NCBI RefSeq assembly: GCF_003731765.1 | Contig: NZ_MOAL01000005.1 | Location: 62,001-126,000 of the forward strand | Reading direction: 5' to 3' | Source of the DNA: Pseudomonas chlororaphis | GTDB lineage: Bacteria; Pseudomonadota; Gammaproteobacteria; Pseudomonadales; Pseudomonadaceae | Length of the DNA stretch: 64,000 bases | In this document: one piece after another, positions 8,318 to 16,730 of the stretch | Numbering within the stretch: position 1 is the stretch's first letter | Layout: every line of letters starts with the position of its first letter | Position numbers and translations under genes: made by a program | Notes under the pieces: generated by a model | The model's database searches: none | What the model was told of the DNA's origin: nothing | Seen by the model: only the letters and a program-made list of their open reading frames with translations

Positions 8318-8773
8318 TCAGTTTTCGCCGATGGGCAAGGTGTAGTTCTTGAACTCGGTGTCTTCACGGAAACCCATGGATTCGTAGGTTTTCTGTGCCA
8401 CTTCATTGTTGCTGCTGGTGGATACCCGCAGGCGCACGGCGTTGGTTTCCTTGGCCATCTTCTTCGCGGTACGCATCAGGTTGTCGGCCACCAATTGGCG
8501 CCTGGCATCCTCGGCGACGTAGATGTCGTTGAGAATCCACACCCGCTTGAGTGAGAGGGACGAGAAACTCGGGTACAGCTGGCAGAAGCCGAGCAGTTTG
8601 TTGTCGTCATCGGACAGCGCCAGGTAAATCACCGACTCTTTGCGGCGCAGGCGCTTTTCCAGAAAGGCCCGGGACGAGTCCGGATAGGGCAGGGCGCCAT
8701 AGAATTCGCGGTACTTGACGAATAACGGGGTCAACAAATCCAAGTGTTCGAGGGTTGCTTGAGTAATCCGCAT
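8318..8773 (-). CDS. GNAT family N-acetyltransferase
   Basis: A 151-residue protein from the ATG at 8773. An in-frame TTG at 8791 is rejected because a purine-rich site (GAGAG) stands just before the ATG. The GNAT fold is shown by the N-terminal I-T-x-A-x-x-x-H-L-x-x-L block, the L-L-G-F-C-Q-L-Y-P strand, and the I-L-N-D-I-Y-V strand followed by A-R-R-Q-L-V-A-D-N-L-M, which fits the acetyl-CoA pyrophosphate-binding loop. Towards the end, S-N-N-E-V-A-Q-K-T-Y-E-S-M-G-F is the usual GNAT motif B. The acceptor is unknown. It is separate from the eut genes, whose last member ends about 110 bases upstream. Confidence 0.88.
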   Translation of the reverse strand: MRITQATLEHLDLLTPLFVKYREFYGALPYPDSSRAFLEKRLRRKESVIYLALSDDDNKLLGFCQLYPSFSSLSLKRVWILNDIYVAEDARRQLVADNLMRTAKKMAKETNAVRLRVSTSSNNEVAQKTYESMGFREDTEFKNYTLPIGEN

Positions 8774-8880
8774 GGTGGCTCTCAACTTCAAGTGGATGTG
8801 ACGGCAAACGGTTCATTACTCGGTGCAGCCGTGCTCGGATGCTGCCCAAAGCGCGTAAAAAGCGCAATCGTCTTGCAAAA

Positions 8881-9705
8881 TCACCCGGGCGGCGGGCCCA
8901 GCAGGAAGTTGCCCGTGAGCGCTGCCGATGCATCGCTGTCCAGGGTCGGCACCTGGGCTTCGTCTTTCAGGTTGACCCCCGACAGTTGCCGTCGACAGGC
9001 CTCGCGCATCAGGTACAGCAGGCGATGGGCGGCCATGCCGTAGCTCAGGCCCTCCAGGCGTACGTTGGAAATACAGTTGCGGTACGCGTCGGTGAGGCCG
9101 ACTTTCGGCTGGTAGGTGAAATACAGCCCCAGACTGTCCGGCGAGCTGAGGCCCGGGCGTTCACCGATCAGAATCACCACCATCTTGGCCCCCAGCAATT
9201 CGCCGATTTCATCGGCCACGGCCACTCGGCCCTGTTCCACCAGGATCACCGGCGACAGCGACCAGCCTTCGGCGGCGGTCTGTTCTTCCAGGCGAGCGAG
9301 AAACGGCAAGGTGTGCCGATGCACGGCCAGCGCCGACAGGCCGTCCGCGACCACCACTGCCAGATCGACCCCGCCCGGATGGGCCGCGGCATGGTCGAGC
9401 AGGGTTTGTGCCGATTGATCGCTGAGTCGACGCCCCAGATCAGGGCGCTGCAAATAGGTGTGGCGATCCGTGGCGGCACTGTGCAGCAGCAGGCTGTCGC
9501 GGCCGCGCTCGGCCAATTGGCTGGCCAGTGCGCCATGTTCGAACGGCAAGTGCACGGCATCCCGGGCCTGGGCGTGGGCAAACTGGAAATCCAGTTGGGC
9601 CTGGGTTGGCAGGCTGGTGCCGGTGCGGCCTAGGGCAATGCGCGCCGGGGTCAGGCGGCGCAGTTCCAGCCACGGGTTCTGGCTGTCGGTAGGGTGCTTA
9701 TCCAT
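8881..9705 (-). CDS. eutC: Ethanolamine ammonia-lyase, small subunit
   Basis: A 274-residue beta subunit of the adenosylcobalamin-dependent lyase that converts ethanolamine to acetaldehyde and ammonia. The ATG at 9705 is chosen over a longer frame (9819) that would run deep into eutB. Family blocks seen are R-R-L-T-P-A-R-I-A-L-G-R-T-G near residue 16-30, the L-D-F-Q-F-A-H-A-x-A-R-D-A-V-H segment, V-V-V-A-D-G-L-S-A-L-A, and I-G-E-R-P-G-L-S-S-P-D-S-L-G. The spacing after eutB is 11 bases, so the two are coupled. No reactivase (eutA) or adenosyltransferase (eutT) gene is nearby. Confidence 0.96.
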   Translation of the reverse strand: MDKHPTDSQNPWLELRRLTPARIALGRTGTSLPTQAQLDFQFAHAQARDAVHLPFEHGALASQLAERGRDSLLLHSAATDRHTYLQRPDLGRRLSDQSAQTLLDHAAAHPGGVDLAVVVADGLSALAVHRHTLPFLARLEEQTAAEGWSLSPVILVEQGRVAVADEIGELLGAKMVVILIGERPGLSSPDSLGLYFTYQPKVGLTDAYRNCISNVRLEGLSYGMAAHRLLYLMREACRRQLSGVNLKDEAQVPTLDSDASAALTGNFLLGPPPG

Positions 9706-9716
9706 AAACCTGTTCC

Positions 9717-11111
9717 TTATCCCAGCTGTGCCAAGGCCTGGCGGAAGGCCGGCGGCAGGTTGTGGCCAAAATGTACCTTGCCGTCGGCTTGGGTAAAGAT
9801 CCCGGTCTTGGCCAACCACTGTTCGAACTCAGGTGCAGGTTTCAGGCCAAGGGTCTGCCGGGCGTAGAGCGCATCGTGGAAGGACGTGGTCTGGTAGTTG
9901 AGCATGATGTCGTCGGAACCGGGGATGCCCATGATGAAGTTGATTCCGGCCACGCCCAGCAGGGTCAGCAGGGTGTCCATGTCGTCCTGGTCAGCCTCTG
10001 CGTGGTTGGTGTAGCAGATGTCACAGCCCATGGGCACGCCCAGCAGTTTGCCGCAGAAGTGGTCTTCCAGGCCGGCACGGATGATCTGCTTGCCGTTGTA
10101 CAGGTACTCGGGGCCGATAAAACCGACCACGGTGTTCACCAAAAACGGCTTGAAGTGCCGGGCCACGGCATAGGCACGGGTTTCGCAGGTCTGCTGGTCG
10201 ATGCCGTGGTGGGCGTTGGCCGACAGCGCGCTGCCTTGGCCGGTCTCGAAGTACATCAGGTTCTGCCCCAGGGTCCCGCGATTGAGGCTTAGGCCGGCGT
10301 CATAGCCTTCCTGCAAGACATTCAGGTTGATGCCGAAACTGGCGTTGGCCGCCTCGGTGCCGGCAATCGACTGGAACACCAGGTCCAGGGGCACCCCACG
10401 GTTGATGGCCTCGATGGAGGTGGTGACGTGGGTCAGCACGCAGGACTGGGTGGGGATTTCATAACGTTGGATGATCGCGTCGAGCATTTCCAGCAAGGCG
10501 CAGATCGAGGCAATGCTGTCGGTAGCCGGGTTGATGCCGATCATGGCGTCGCCGTTGCCGTACAGCAGGCCGTCGAGAATGCTCGCGGCGATGCCTGCCG
10601 GCTCGTCGGTAGGGTGGTTGGGTTGCAGGCGGGTGGAGAGGCGCCCGCGCAGGCCCAGGGTGCCGCGGAACTGGGTGACCACACGGATTTTCTGCGCCAC
10701 CAGCACCAGGTCCTGGACGCGCATGATCTTCGACACCGCCGCGGCCATTTCCGGGGTCAGGCCCGGCGCCAGGGCCCGCAGGCTCTGCTCATCGGCGGCG
10801 TCGCTGAGCAGCCAGTCGCGAAATCCGCCGACGGTCAGGTGGCTGACGGTGGCGAAGGCCAGTGGGTCGTGGGTGTCGATGATCAGCCGGGTGACTTCGT
10901 CGGCTTCGTAGGGGATCAGCACCTCTTCAAGGAAATGCTTCAAGGGAATGTCCGCCAGGGTCATTTGCGCGGCCACCCGCTCGCCGTCATTGAGGGCGGC
11001 GACCCCGGCCAGATAATCCCCGGAGCGTGCCGGACTGGCCTTGGCCATGACGTCCTTGAGGCCATCGAAGCGATAGGTCTGGGTGCCGACGCTGTGGGAA
11101 AAACTTGCCAT
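9717..11111 (-). CDS. eutB: Ethanolamine ammonia-lyase, large subunit
   Basis: The 464-residue catalytic alpha subunit; it forms a TIM barrel that holds ethanolamine and the adenosyl group. Conserved blocks include A-S-P-A-R-S-G-D near residue 26, F-R-G-T-L-G-L-R-G-R-L-S-T-R-L-Q-P-N-H-P-T-D, N-P-A-T-D, and C-V-L-T-H-V-T-T followed by Y-F-E-T-G-Q-G-S-A-L-S-A. Near the C-terminus are G-C-D-I-C-Y-T-N-H-A-E-A and G-I-P-G-S-D-D-I-M-L-N-Y-Q-T-T-S, all typical of EutB. It lies 136 bases downstream of eutH in the same direction. Length is normal for the family. Confidence 0.98.
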   Translation of the reverse strand: MASFSHSVGTQTYRFDGLKDVMAKASPARSGDYLAGVAALNDGERVAAQMTLADIPLKHFLEEVLIPYEADEVTRLIIDTHDPLAFATVSHLTVGGFRDWLLSDAADEQSLRALAPGLTPEMAAAVSKIMRVQDLVLVAQKIRVVTQFRGTLGLRGRLSTRLQPNHPTDEPAGIAASILDGLLYGNGDAMIGINPATDSIASICALLEMLDAIIQRYEIPTQSCVLTHVTTSIEAINRGVPLDLVFQSIAGTEAANASFGINLNVLQEGYDAGLSLNRGTLGQNLMYFETGQGSALSANAHHGIDQQTCETRAYAVARHFKPFLVNTVVGFIGPEYLYNGKQIIRAGLEDHFCGKLLGVPMGCDICYTNHAEADQDDMDTLLTLLGVAGINFIMGIPGSDDIMLNYQTTSFHDALYARQTLGLKPAPEFEQWLAKTGIFTQADGKVHFGHNLPPAFRQALAQLG

Positions 11112-11247
11112 CTCAGTCTCCGTTCCAACGATGAAAGTGCAATGCCGAAGGCTGCAATCAGGATGCCAGCCCTGTGGCTCGGGCGCTGGCGTCAGGAATC
11201 ACCGGCAGAGGCTCTGGTTTTGCCATGAGCGCCTGCCGCTGTCGAGG

Positions 11248-12528
11248 TCAAACCGTGGCTTTCTGGCCGACGGGCAGTGGCGCATCGGCCGCTGGCGCGC
11301 CCAAGTATTCCCCTGCGGCGATGATCCCCGCTGCCCGGTCCTGGGCCTCCAGTTGCAGGGCCTTGGGCACCGACAGCCAGTAGGCCAGGCCGACGGCGAT
11401 AAAGCCGGCGCTGAGCTTGCCAATCAGCACCGGCAGGATGATGGTCGGCTGGAAGTTGGCGGTGAACGACAGGTGATCGCCCAGCAAGAACGCCGCGCAC
11501 ACGCCGAAGGCGATGTTGATCACTTTGTCTTTGGGCGGCATGAAGCGCACCAGGCGGAACATGGCCAGGATATTGGCAATGGTGGCCAGCATGCCGGCGC
11601 TGCCGACGGCACTGAGGCCGATCTTGCCGCCGAGGTTTTCCAAAGGCGTGCCCAGGTATTTGCGCAGCAGGTAAACCATGGGGAAGGCCCCCGCCAGCAT
11701 GATGCCGATGTAGCCGGCCGTTTCCAGGGCGCGGGTCTGGTCCTCGGCGTCGGCGATGATCGGGTGGAACCCCCAGCCGCCGAACACCAGGGAGAAGAAC
11801 CCAGTGAAGTACTCGACGATGGAGAACACCAGCACCAGCTTGATCGCCGCGTCCATGCCACGGCCAAAGATGATGAAGCCCTTGATCATCATGTCCGGCA
11901 GAAAGCGCAGGCCCAGGGCCAGGGCGACGACGAAGATCACGATGGGCAGCAGGTTGGCGTAAATGTGGCTCAGGCCCAAGGCCAGCTGATAAGCCGCTTC
12001 GCCATTGGTGCTGACCAGGTCCCGTACCAACGGGTTGCTGAACGCCAGGATCACGCTGGCGATCAGTACGCCGATGGGGATGGTGAGGATGCCGGACATG
12101 ATGCCCAGGGCCATGTATTTGTGGTCTCGTTTGTCGAGCATGGCCAAGCCCATGGGAATCGAGAACACGATGGTGGCGCCGCCCATGAAACCGGTGATCA
12201 GGGCCATGACCAGGGCTTCCTTGCTAGCGGCCAAGGCCGAGGCCAACTGATAACCGCCCATGTCCGAGGCGATGATCATGGTCGCCGCCAGGGCCGGGTC
12301 GGCGCCCAGAGCGTTGAAAAACGGGCCGAACACACTTTCGATGACCAAGGTCAGGTAGGGGATGGAGGCCATGATCCCCGCCGCGGGCACGAAGATATGC
12401 CCGGTGGCGTGGATGCCTTCCATGAATTCTTTGCCCAGGCCTTGCTCGCTGTCGTAGATGGCGGCAAAGGCGCCCAGTACGGCGCAGAGCATGATGAGGT
12501 AGAGCACGTAGTTGCCGATCTGATCCAT
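11248..12528 (-). CDS. eutH: EutH-type ethanolamine permease
   Basis: A 426-residue integral membrane protein with about ten to eleven hydrophobic segments, for example near residues 5-25, 45-65, 115-135, 145-165 and 185-210. The long conserved stretch around residues 82-100 (M-I-I-A-S-D-M-G-G-Y-Q-L-A) and the G-G-W-G-F-H-P region identify EutH, the facilitator that brings ethanolamine across the inner membrane at low pH or low supply. A good ribosome binding site (GGGAG) precedes the ATG. Many pseudomonads use an APC-type permease (EutP/Eat) here instead, so finding EutH between the dehydrogenase and lyase genes is a small departure from what I expect. Confidence 0.92.
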   Translation of the reverse strand: MDQIGNYVLYLIMLCAVLGAFAAIYDSEQGLGKEFMEGIHATGHIFVPAAGIMASIPYLTLVIESVFGPFFNALGADPALAATMIIASDMGGYQLASALAASKEALVMALITGFMGGATIVFSIPMGLAMLDKRDHKYMALGIMSGILTIPIGVLIASVILAFSNPLVRDLVSTNGEAAYQLALGLSHIYANLLPIVIFVVALALGLRFLPDMMIKGFIIFGRGMDAAIKLVLVFSIVEYFTGFFSLVFGGWGFHPIIADAEDQTRALETAGYIGIMLAGAFPMVYLLRKYLGTPLENLGGKIGLSAVGSAGMLATIANILAMFRLVRFMPPKDKVINIAFGVCAAFLLGDHLSFTANFQPTIILPVLIGKLSAGFIAVGLAYWLSVPKALQLEAQDRAAGIIAAGEYLGAPAADAPLPVGQKATV

Positions 12529-12554
12529 TGCGATCTCCCTTCTTATTTTTTTAG

Positions 12555-12573
12555 CAAAGCCCTCGGGGCTTTG
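12555..12573 (-). promoter_or_regulatory. Short hairpin before eutH
   Basis: Perfect 8-bp arms (12555-12562, 12566-12573) with a 3-base loop lie in the 180-base gap between exaC and eutH. On the minus strand the hairpin is followed by CTAAAAAAAT rather than by T, so it is not a standard terminator for exaC. It ends 27 bases before the eutH start and could set mRNA processing or stability between exaC and the eut genes. Confidence 0.35.
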
Positions 12574-12708
12574 TGCACGACGGTGTGGCGAGTGGCTGAT
12601 GTTTTGCCAGCAGGTGCCCGTCCGGCGGTCTCAAGGGCGCCGGGGAGCAGGGATGGGTGAGTGGTGCGGGGAAGGCTTCCCGGCGACCGAGGTCGCCGGG
12701 AGAGCAGA

Positions 12709-14229
12709 TCAGAAGAAGCCCAGTGGATTGATGTCGTAGCTCACCAGCAGGTTTTTGGTCTGTTGGTAGTGGTCGAGCATCATTTTGTGGGTTTCACGGC
12801 CAACGCCGGATTTCTTGTAGCCGCCGAACGCGGCGTGTGCCGGGTACAGGTGGTAGCAGTTGGTCCACACACGCCCGGCCTTGATGGCGCGGCCCATGCG
12901 GTAGGCACGGTTGATGTCGCGGGTCCAGAGGCCGGCACCCAGGCCGAACTCAGTGTCGTTGGCAATGGCCAGGGCTTCGGCTTCGTCCTTGAAAGTGGTG
13001 ATGCTCACCACCGGTCCAAAGATTTCTTCCTGGAACACCCGCATTTCGTTGGTGCCCTTGAGCAGGGTTGGCTGGATGTAATAGCCGGTGGCCAGGTCGC
13101 CGGTGAGTTTCTCCACCTTGCCGCCGGTCAGCAGCTGCGCGCCTTCACCTTTGGCGATTTCCAGGTAGGAGAGGATTTTGTCGAACTGCTGCTCGGACGC
13201 CTGGGCGCCGACCATGGTGTCGGTATCCAGCGGGTCGCCACGCTTGATCGACTCGACCTTCTTCATCACCACTTTCATGAAGTCATCGTAGATCGATTCT
13301 TCCACCAGTGCGCGGGATGGGCAGGTGCACACTTCGCCCTGGTTGAAGAACGCCAGCACCAGGCCTTCGGCGGCTTTCTCGATGAACTGCGGCTCGGCTT
13401 TCATGATGTCGGCGAAGAAGATGTTCGGCGACTTGCCACCCAGTTCCACGGTGGACGGAATGATGTTGTCGGCGGCGCATTTCATGATGTGCGAGCCCAC
13501 CGGTGTGGAACCGGTAAACGCGATTTTGGCGATGCGCTTGCTGGTAGCCAGGGCTTCGCCCGCTTCCTTGCCGTAACCGTGAACCACGTTCAGTACGCCC
13601 GGTGGCAGCAGGTCGCCGATCAGCTCCATCAGCACGTTGATACCCAGTGGTGTCTGCTCGGCCGGCTTGAGTACCACGCAGTTACCGGCGGCCAGGGCTG
13701 GCGCGAGTTTCCAGGCGGCCATCAGCAGCGGGAAGTTCCACGGGATGATCTGGCCGACCACGCCCAATGGCTCGTGGAAGTGATAAGCGGCGGTGTGTTC
13801 GTTGATTTCGGCGCTGCTGCCTTCCTGGGCGCGGATGCAGCCAGCGAAGTAGCGGAAGTGGTCAGCAGCCAGGGGAATATCGGCGTTGAGGGTTTCGCGG
13901 ACCGCTTTGCCGTTGTCCCAGGTTTCGGTGATGGCCAGCAGTTCGAGGTTCTGTTCGATGCGGTCGGCGATTTTCAGCAGCACCAGCGAGCGGTCCTGGG
14001 CCGAGGTCTTGCCCCAGGCGTCAGCGGCGGCGTGGGCGGCGTCCAGCGCCTTGTCGATGTCTTTGGCGGTGGAGCGCGGGAAGTCGGCGATCGGCTTGCC
14101 GTTGACCGGCGAGGTGTTGGTGAAATAGTTACCATCGACCGGCGCTACAAATTCGCCGCCGATGTAATTGCCGTACTTGGCCTTGAACGAAACGATAGCG
14201 CCTTCAGTACCGGGGTGTGCGTAACGCAT
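12709..14229 (-). CDS. exaC: NAD-dependent aldehyde dehydrogenase (acetaldehyde)
   Basis: A 506-residue class 3-type aldehyde dehydrogenase that oxidises acetaldehyde to acetate. Seen are the oxyanion asparagine in I-P-W-N165-F-P, the general base E262 in V-E262-L-G-G-K-S-P-N, and the catalytic C301 in N-Q-G-E-V-C301-T-C. The frame extends upstream to 14676, but conserved homology begins at M-R-Y-A-H-P-G, with ATG at 14229. It heads the leftward unit exaC-eutH-eutB-eutC and would remove the acetaldehyde made by EutBC. The sigma-54 promoter at 14294-14309 stands in the right place. In P. aeruginosa the equivalent gene is called exaC or eatD; the symbol is by analogy. Confidence 0.93.
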   Translation of the reverse strand: MRYAHPGTEGAIVSFKAKYGNYIGGEFVAPVDGNYFTNTSPVNGKPIADFPRSTAKDIDKALDAAHAAADAWGKTSAQDRSLVLLKIADRIEQNLELLAITETWDNGKAVRETLNADIPLAADHFRYFAGCIRAQEGSSAEINEHTAAYHFHEPLGVVGQIIPWNFPLLMAAWKLAPALAAGNCVVLKPAEQTPLGINVLMELIGDLLPPGVLNVVHGYGKEAGEALATSKRIAKIAFTGSTPVGSHIMKCAADNIIPSTVELGGKSPNIFFADIMKAEPQFIEKAAEGLVLAFFNQGEVCTCPSRALVEESIYDDFMKVVMKKVESIKRGDPLDTDTMVGAQASEQQFDKILSYLEIAKGEGAQLLTGGKVEKLTGDLATGYYIQPTLLKGTNEMRVFQEEIFGPVVSITTFKDEAEALAIANDTEFGLGAGLWTRDINRAYRMGRAIKAGRVWTNCYHLYPAHAAFGGYKKSGVGRETHKMMLDHYQQTKNLLVSYDINPLGFF

Positions 14230-14293
14230 GGTGGGTAACTCCTGGCTTTTGTGCTTATTGGGGAGGACGCGCTGTTGCGCTTGAATAGCGTAG

Positions 14294-14309
14294 AGCAAAG
14301 GTCGGGCCA
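14294..14309 (-). promoter_or_regulatory. Sigma-54 (RpoN) promoter of exaC-eutHBC
   Basis: The minus strand reads TGGCCCGACCTTTGCT, one mismatch from the consensus TGGCACGnnnnTTGCW, with the invariant GG and GC spaced by exactly 10 bases. Transcription would start near 14282, leaving a leader of about 50 bases before exaC. Confidence 0.7.
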
Positions 14310-14574
14310 GTGCGTTGCGAGCCAGATGAATCAAGGGCTTAGCTGCGTTTTGGAGGACTCTGGAACGGCCCCGCGTGACGGATGTGGTACGGCCAGGGTG
14401 ACACTTTGTACCGCTTGTGGCGCAGTCTGTGACTTGCCGGTCGCGCCAGCATTGCAATACCGACGGCGCAGGAGGATGCTCGTTTCCACGGGATTGCTCG
14501 ATACCGATTGGCCGCCGCTGCCTCAGGTGCTTTTCGGTCCGGTCCAGGTGCGGACCCAGCAGTCGTAAACCCCC

Positions 14575-14601
14575 GCAAACCTGGGCGTTGTCCAGGTTTG
14601 C
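14575..14601. promoter_or_regulatory. Perfect 10-bp dyad upstream of eatR
   Basis: Arms GCAAACCTGG (14575-14584) and CCAGGTTTGC (14592-14601) are separated by 7 bases. It could be an operator for EatR, for autoregulation or as an upstream activator site, or a hairpin in the eatR leader. No T-run follows. Confidence 0.4.
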
Positions 14602-14665
14602 AGTTGTGAGTGCCGACGCCTGACGCCGGCTCCACAACCGGACCCTACGGGGAGAATAATAAGAA

Positions 14666-16591
14666 ATGCACAGCAATCATCTGAGTCGCCACGCCCAGCA
14701 AGTGTTGACCGTGGCCCAGGGCAAAGCCCATTTACAGGGCCCGGGTCGCGACCCATCCATTGCCCGTTCCTGGCTGCGTTGCCTGGAGGACTACCACCTC
14801 GACCCGGCCCAAGCCATGGCGCCTACGGTGCTGGAACATGGCCGTTTGCTGGAAAGCCGCGAGCGCTTGCAGGCGGTGCTGCAAATCGCCGGCAACGAAA
14901 TGACCAGCCTGCACCAGCAGCTCTCAGGCGCCGGTCACGCCGTGCTGCTGACCGATGCCCGGGGCGTCATCCTCAACTGCATCACCGCACCCACCGAGCG
15001 CAAGATCTTCGAGCATGCCGGCCTGTGGCTGGGCGCCAACTGGAGTGAAGCTTGCGAAGGCACTAACGGCATCGGCACCTGCCTGGTGGAGCGCCAATCC
15101 CTGACCATTCACCAGGATGAACACTTCCGCGGTCGCCACACCGGCCTCACCTGTTCCGCCAGCCCGGTGTTCGATCCCCATGGCGAACTGCTGGCGGTGC
15201 TGGACGTGTCCTCGGCGCGCCAAGACGTTTCCCGGCAGAGCCAGTTCCACACCATGGCCCTGGTCAACCTCTCGGCGAAGATGATCGAGAGCTGTTATTT
15301 CCTGCGTTACTTCGACAACCAGTGGCTGCTGCGCTTCCATTTGCAGGCCGAGTCCGTGGGCCTGTTCAGCGAGGGGCTGCTGGCGTTTGACGGCGACGGG
15401 CGGGTTTGCGCGGTCAACCAGAGCGCGTTGAACCTGTTGGGCCATGGGCGTGGCGGTCTGTTGGGCAAACCGGTGGAGTCGCTGTTCGACTGCTCCCTCG
15501 ACGAACTGCTGGGGCGGGCCAGCGTCAATGCCAGCGCCAGTTGGCCGCTGCGCACCCGGGATGGGCGTGCTTTGTTCGCCTTGTTGCGCGGTCAGCCGCG
15601 GGGTGTGCCGCGGGTGGCCGCACCCCAGGTTCAGGTCGTCGATCTGGCGCCAAGCCCGGCTCCGGGTGCCCTTTGCCTGGGGGATGCGGTGTTGCAGGAA
15701 GGGTTGCGCAAGGCCTTGCGGGTCTTCGAGCGGGACGTGCCGCTGTTGATCAATGGCGAGACCGGTTCCGGCAAGGAGGCGTTCGCCAAGGCTGTGCACC
15801 AGGGTAGCCAGCGTTCGGACAAAGCCTTTGTTGCCCTCAACTGTGCGGCGATTCCGGAAAGCCTGATCGAGAGCGAGTTGTTCGGTTATCGCGGCGGCAG
15901 TTTCACCGGGGCGCGCAAGGAAGGCATGCGCGGCAAACTGCAGCAGGCCGATGGCGGCACCCTGTTCCTGGATGAGATCGGCGATATGCCCCTGGCCTTG
16001 CAGACTCGCCTGTTGCGGGTTCTGGAGGATCGCCTGGTGGTGCCCATCGGCGGCGAGCCCCAGGCGGTGGACGTGCGGATCATCAGCGCGACCCACCGCG
16101 ACCTGCTGGAGCGGGTGCGCGAGGGCAGTTTCCGTGAAGACTTGTATTACCGTCTCAATGGCTTGGAAATCGCCTTGCCGGCGTTGCGCGAGCGCACCGA
16201 CAAATCCCAGTTGCTGGACTTTCTCCTGGCGCAAGAAGCGGGGGAACAGCGAGTGCAGCTTGACGATGCGGCGCGCCAGGCCCTGCTGGGGTTCGATTGG
16301 CCGGGCAATGTCCGGCAATTGCGCACGGTGCTGCGAACCCTGGCCGCCCTGTGCGATGACGGGCTGATCGTGCTGGAGGATGTGCCGCTGTCCATTCGCC
16401 AAGCGCGCCCGCCGCAGCCCGCTGCCGCACCGTCCGAGTACCCGCTGGACGATGCCGAGCGCCTGACGCTGCTCGCGACCCTGGAACAGCAGCGCTGGCA
16501 CATGACCCACAGCGCCGAGCAGTTGGGTGTCAGCCGCAACACCCTGTATAGAAAGCTGCGCAAGCACGGGATCGCCCGCCAGTCGGTCTAG
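14666..16591 (+). CDS. eatR: Sigma-54-dependent activator of the ethanolamine genes (AcoR/EatR type)
   Basis: A 641-residue enhancer-binding protein. Residues 60-215 form a GAF-type sensor (E-G-T-N-G-I-G-T motif at 131-138), and 230-310 look like a PAS domain. The AAA+ domain spans about 335-560, with Walker A G-E-T-G-S-G-K-E (364-371), the sigma-54 contact loop G411-S-F-T-G-A416 and Walker B G-T-L-F-L-D-E-I-G-D (431-440). A Fis-type helix-turn-helix lies at 613-632. The loop is GSFTGA where most family members have GAFTGA. It is transcribed away from exaC, and the sigma-54 promoter in front of exaC makes that operon the obvious target. The symbol follows the P. aeruginosa arrangement. Confidence 0.9.
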   Translation: MHSNHLSRHAQQVLTVAQGKAHLQGPGRDPSIARSWLRCLEDYHLDPAQAMAPTVLEHGRLLESRERLQAVLQIAGNEMTSLHQQLSGAGHAVLLTDARGVILNCITAPTERKIFEHAGLWLGANWSEACEGTNGIGTCLVERQSLTIHQDEHFRGRHTGLTCSASPVFDPHGELLAVLDVSSARQDVSRQSQFHTMALVNLSAKMIESCYFLRYFDNQWLLRFHLQAESVGLFSEGLLAFDGDGRVCAVNQSALNLLGHGRGGLLGKPVESLFDCSLDELLGRASVNASASWPLRTRDGRALFALLRGQPRGVPRVAAPQVQVVDLAPSPAPGALCLGDAVLQEGLRKALRVFERDVPLLINGETGSGKEAFAKAVHQGSQRSDKAFVALNCAAIPESLIESELFGYRGGSFTGARKEGMRGKLQQADGGTLFLDEIGDMPLALQTRLLRVLEDRLVVPIGGEPQAVDVRIISATHRDLLERVREGSFREDLYYRLNGLEIALPALRERTDKSQLLDFLLAQEAGEQRVQLDDAARQALLGFDWPGNVRQLRTVLRTLAALCDDGLIVLEDVPLSIRQARPPQPAAAPSEYPLDDAERLTLLATLEQQRWHMTHSAEQLGVSRNTLYRKLRKHGIARQSV

Positions 16592-16614
16592 GCGGGCGGC
16601 ACCATCGGCCCGCC
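16591..16614 (+). terminator. Hairpin at the end of eatR
   Basis: Arms GGCGGGC (16591-16597) and GCCCGCC (16608-16614) begin on the last base of the stop codon. No T-run follows, so termination strength is uncertain. Confidence 0.4.
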
Positions 16615-16730
16615 CCTGCCTGCGATCGTGGGCCGGCTCGCAGCGGCGGCTAATCGGCCTCCCGGTCAGCTAAAGAGTGCGATTTTCGGCCCTCTAGGCT
16701 AACCTGCCGCGATGTTTTACGAGGTCGACT

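Larger units (their letters stand above)
14230..14665. other. 436-base divergent control region between exaC and eatR
   Basis: No gene is seen. The region holds a leftward -24/-12 promoter (14294-14309), several short inverted repeats between 14380 and 14460, and a perfect 10-bp dyad (14575-14601) 65 bases before eatR. Binding sites for EatR are expected here but I cannot assign their consensus. Confidence 0.6.

Noticed and set aside
8881..14229. Bacterial microcompartment (eut shell) locus
   Set aside because: No shell protein, EutQ/EutD/EutJ or vertex genes are present; only lyase, permease and dehydrogenase.
10428..14238. Long plus-strand frames opposite eutB, eutH and exaC
   Set aside because: Their translations are rich in H, Q, G, V and D repeats, which is typical of antisense reading of GC-rich genes, and the minus-strand products match known families.
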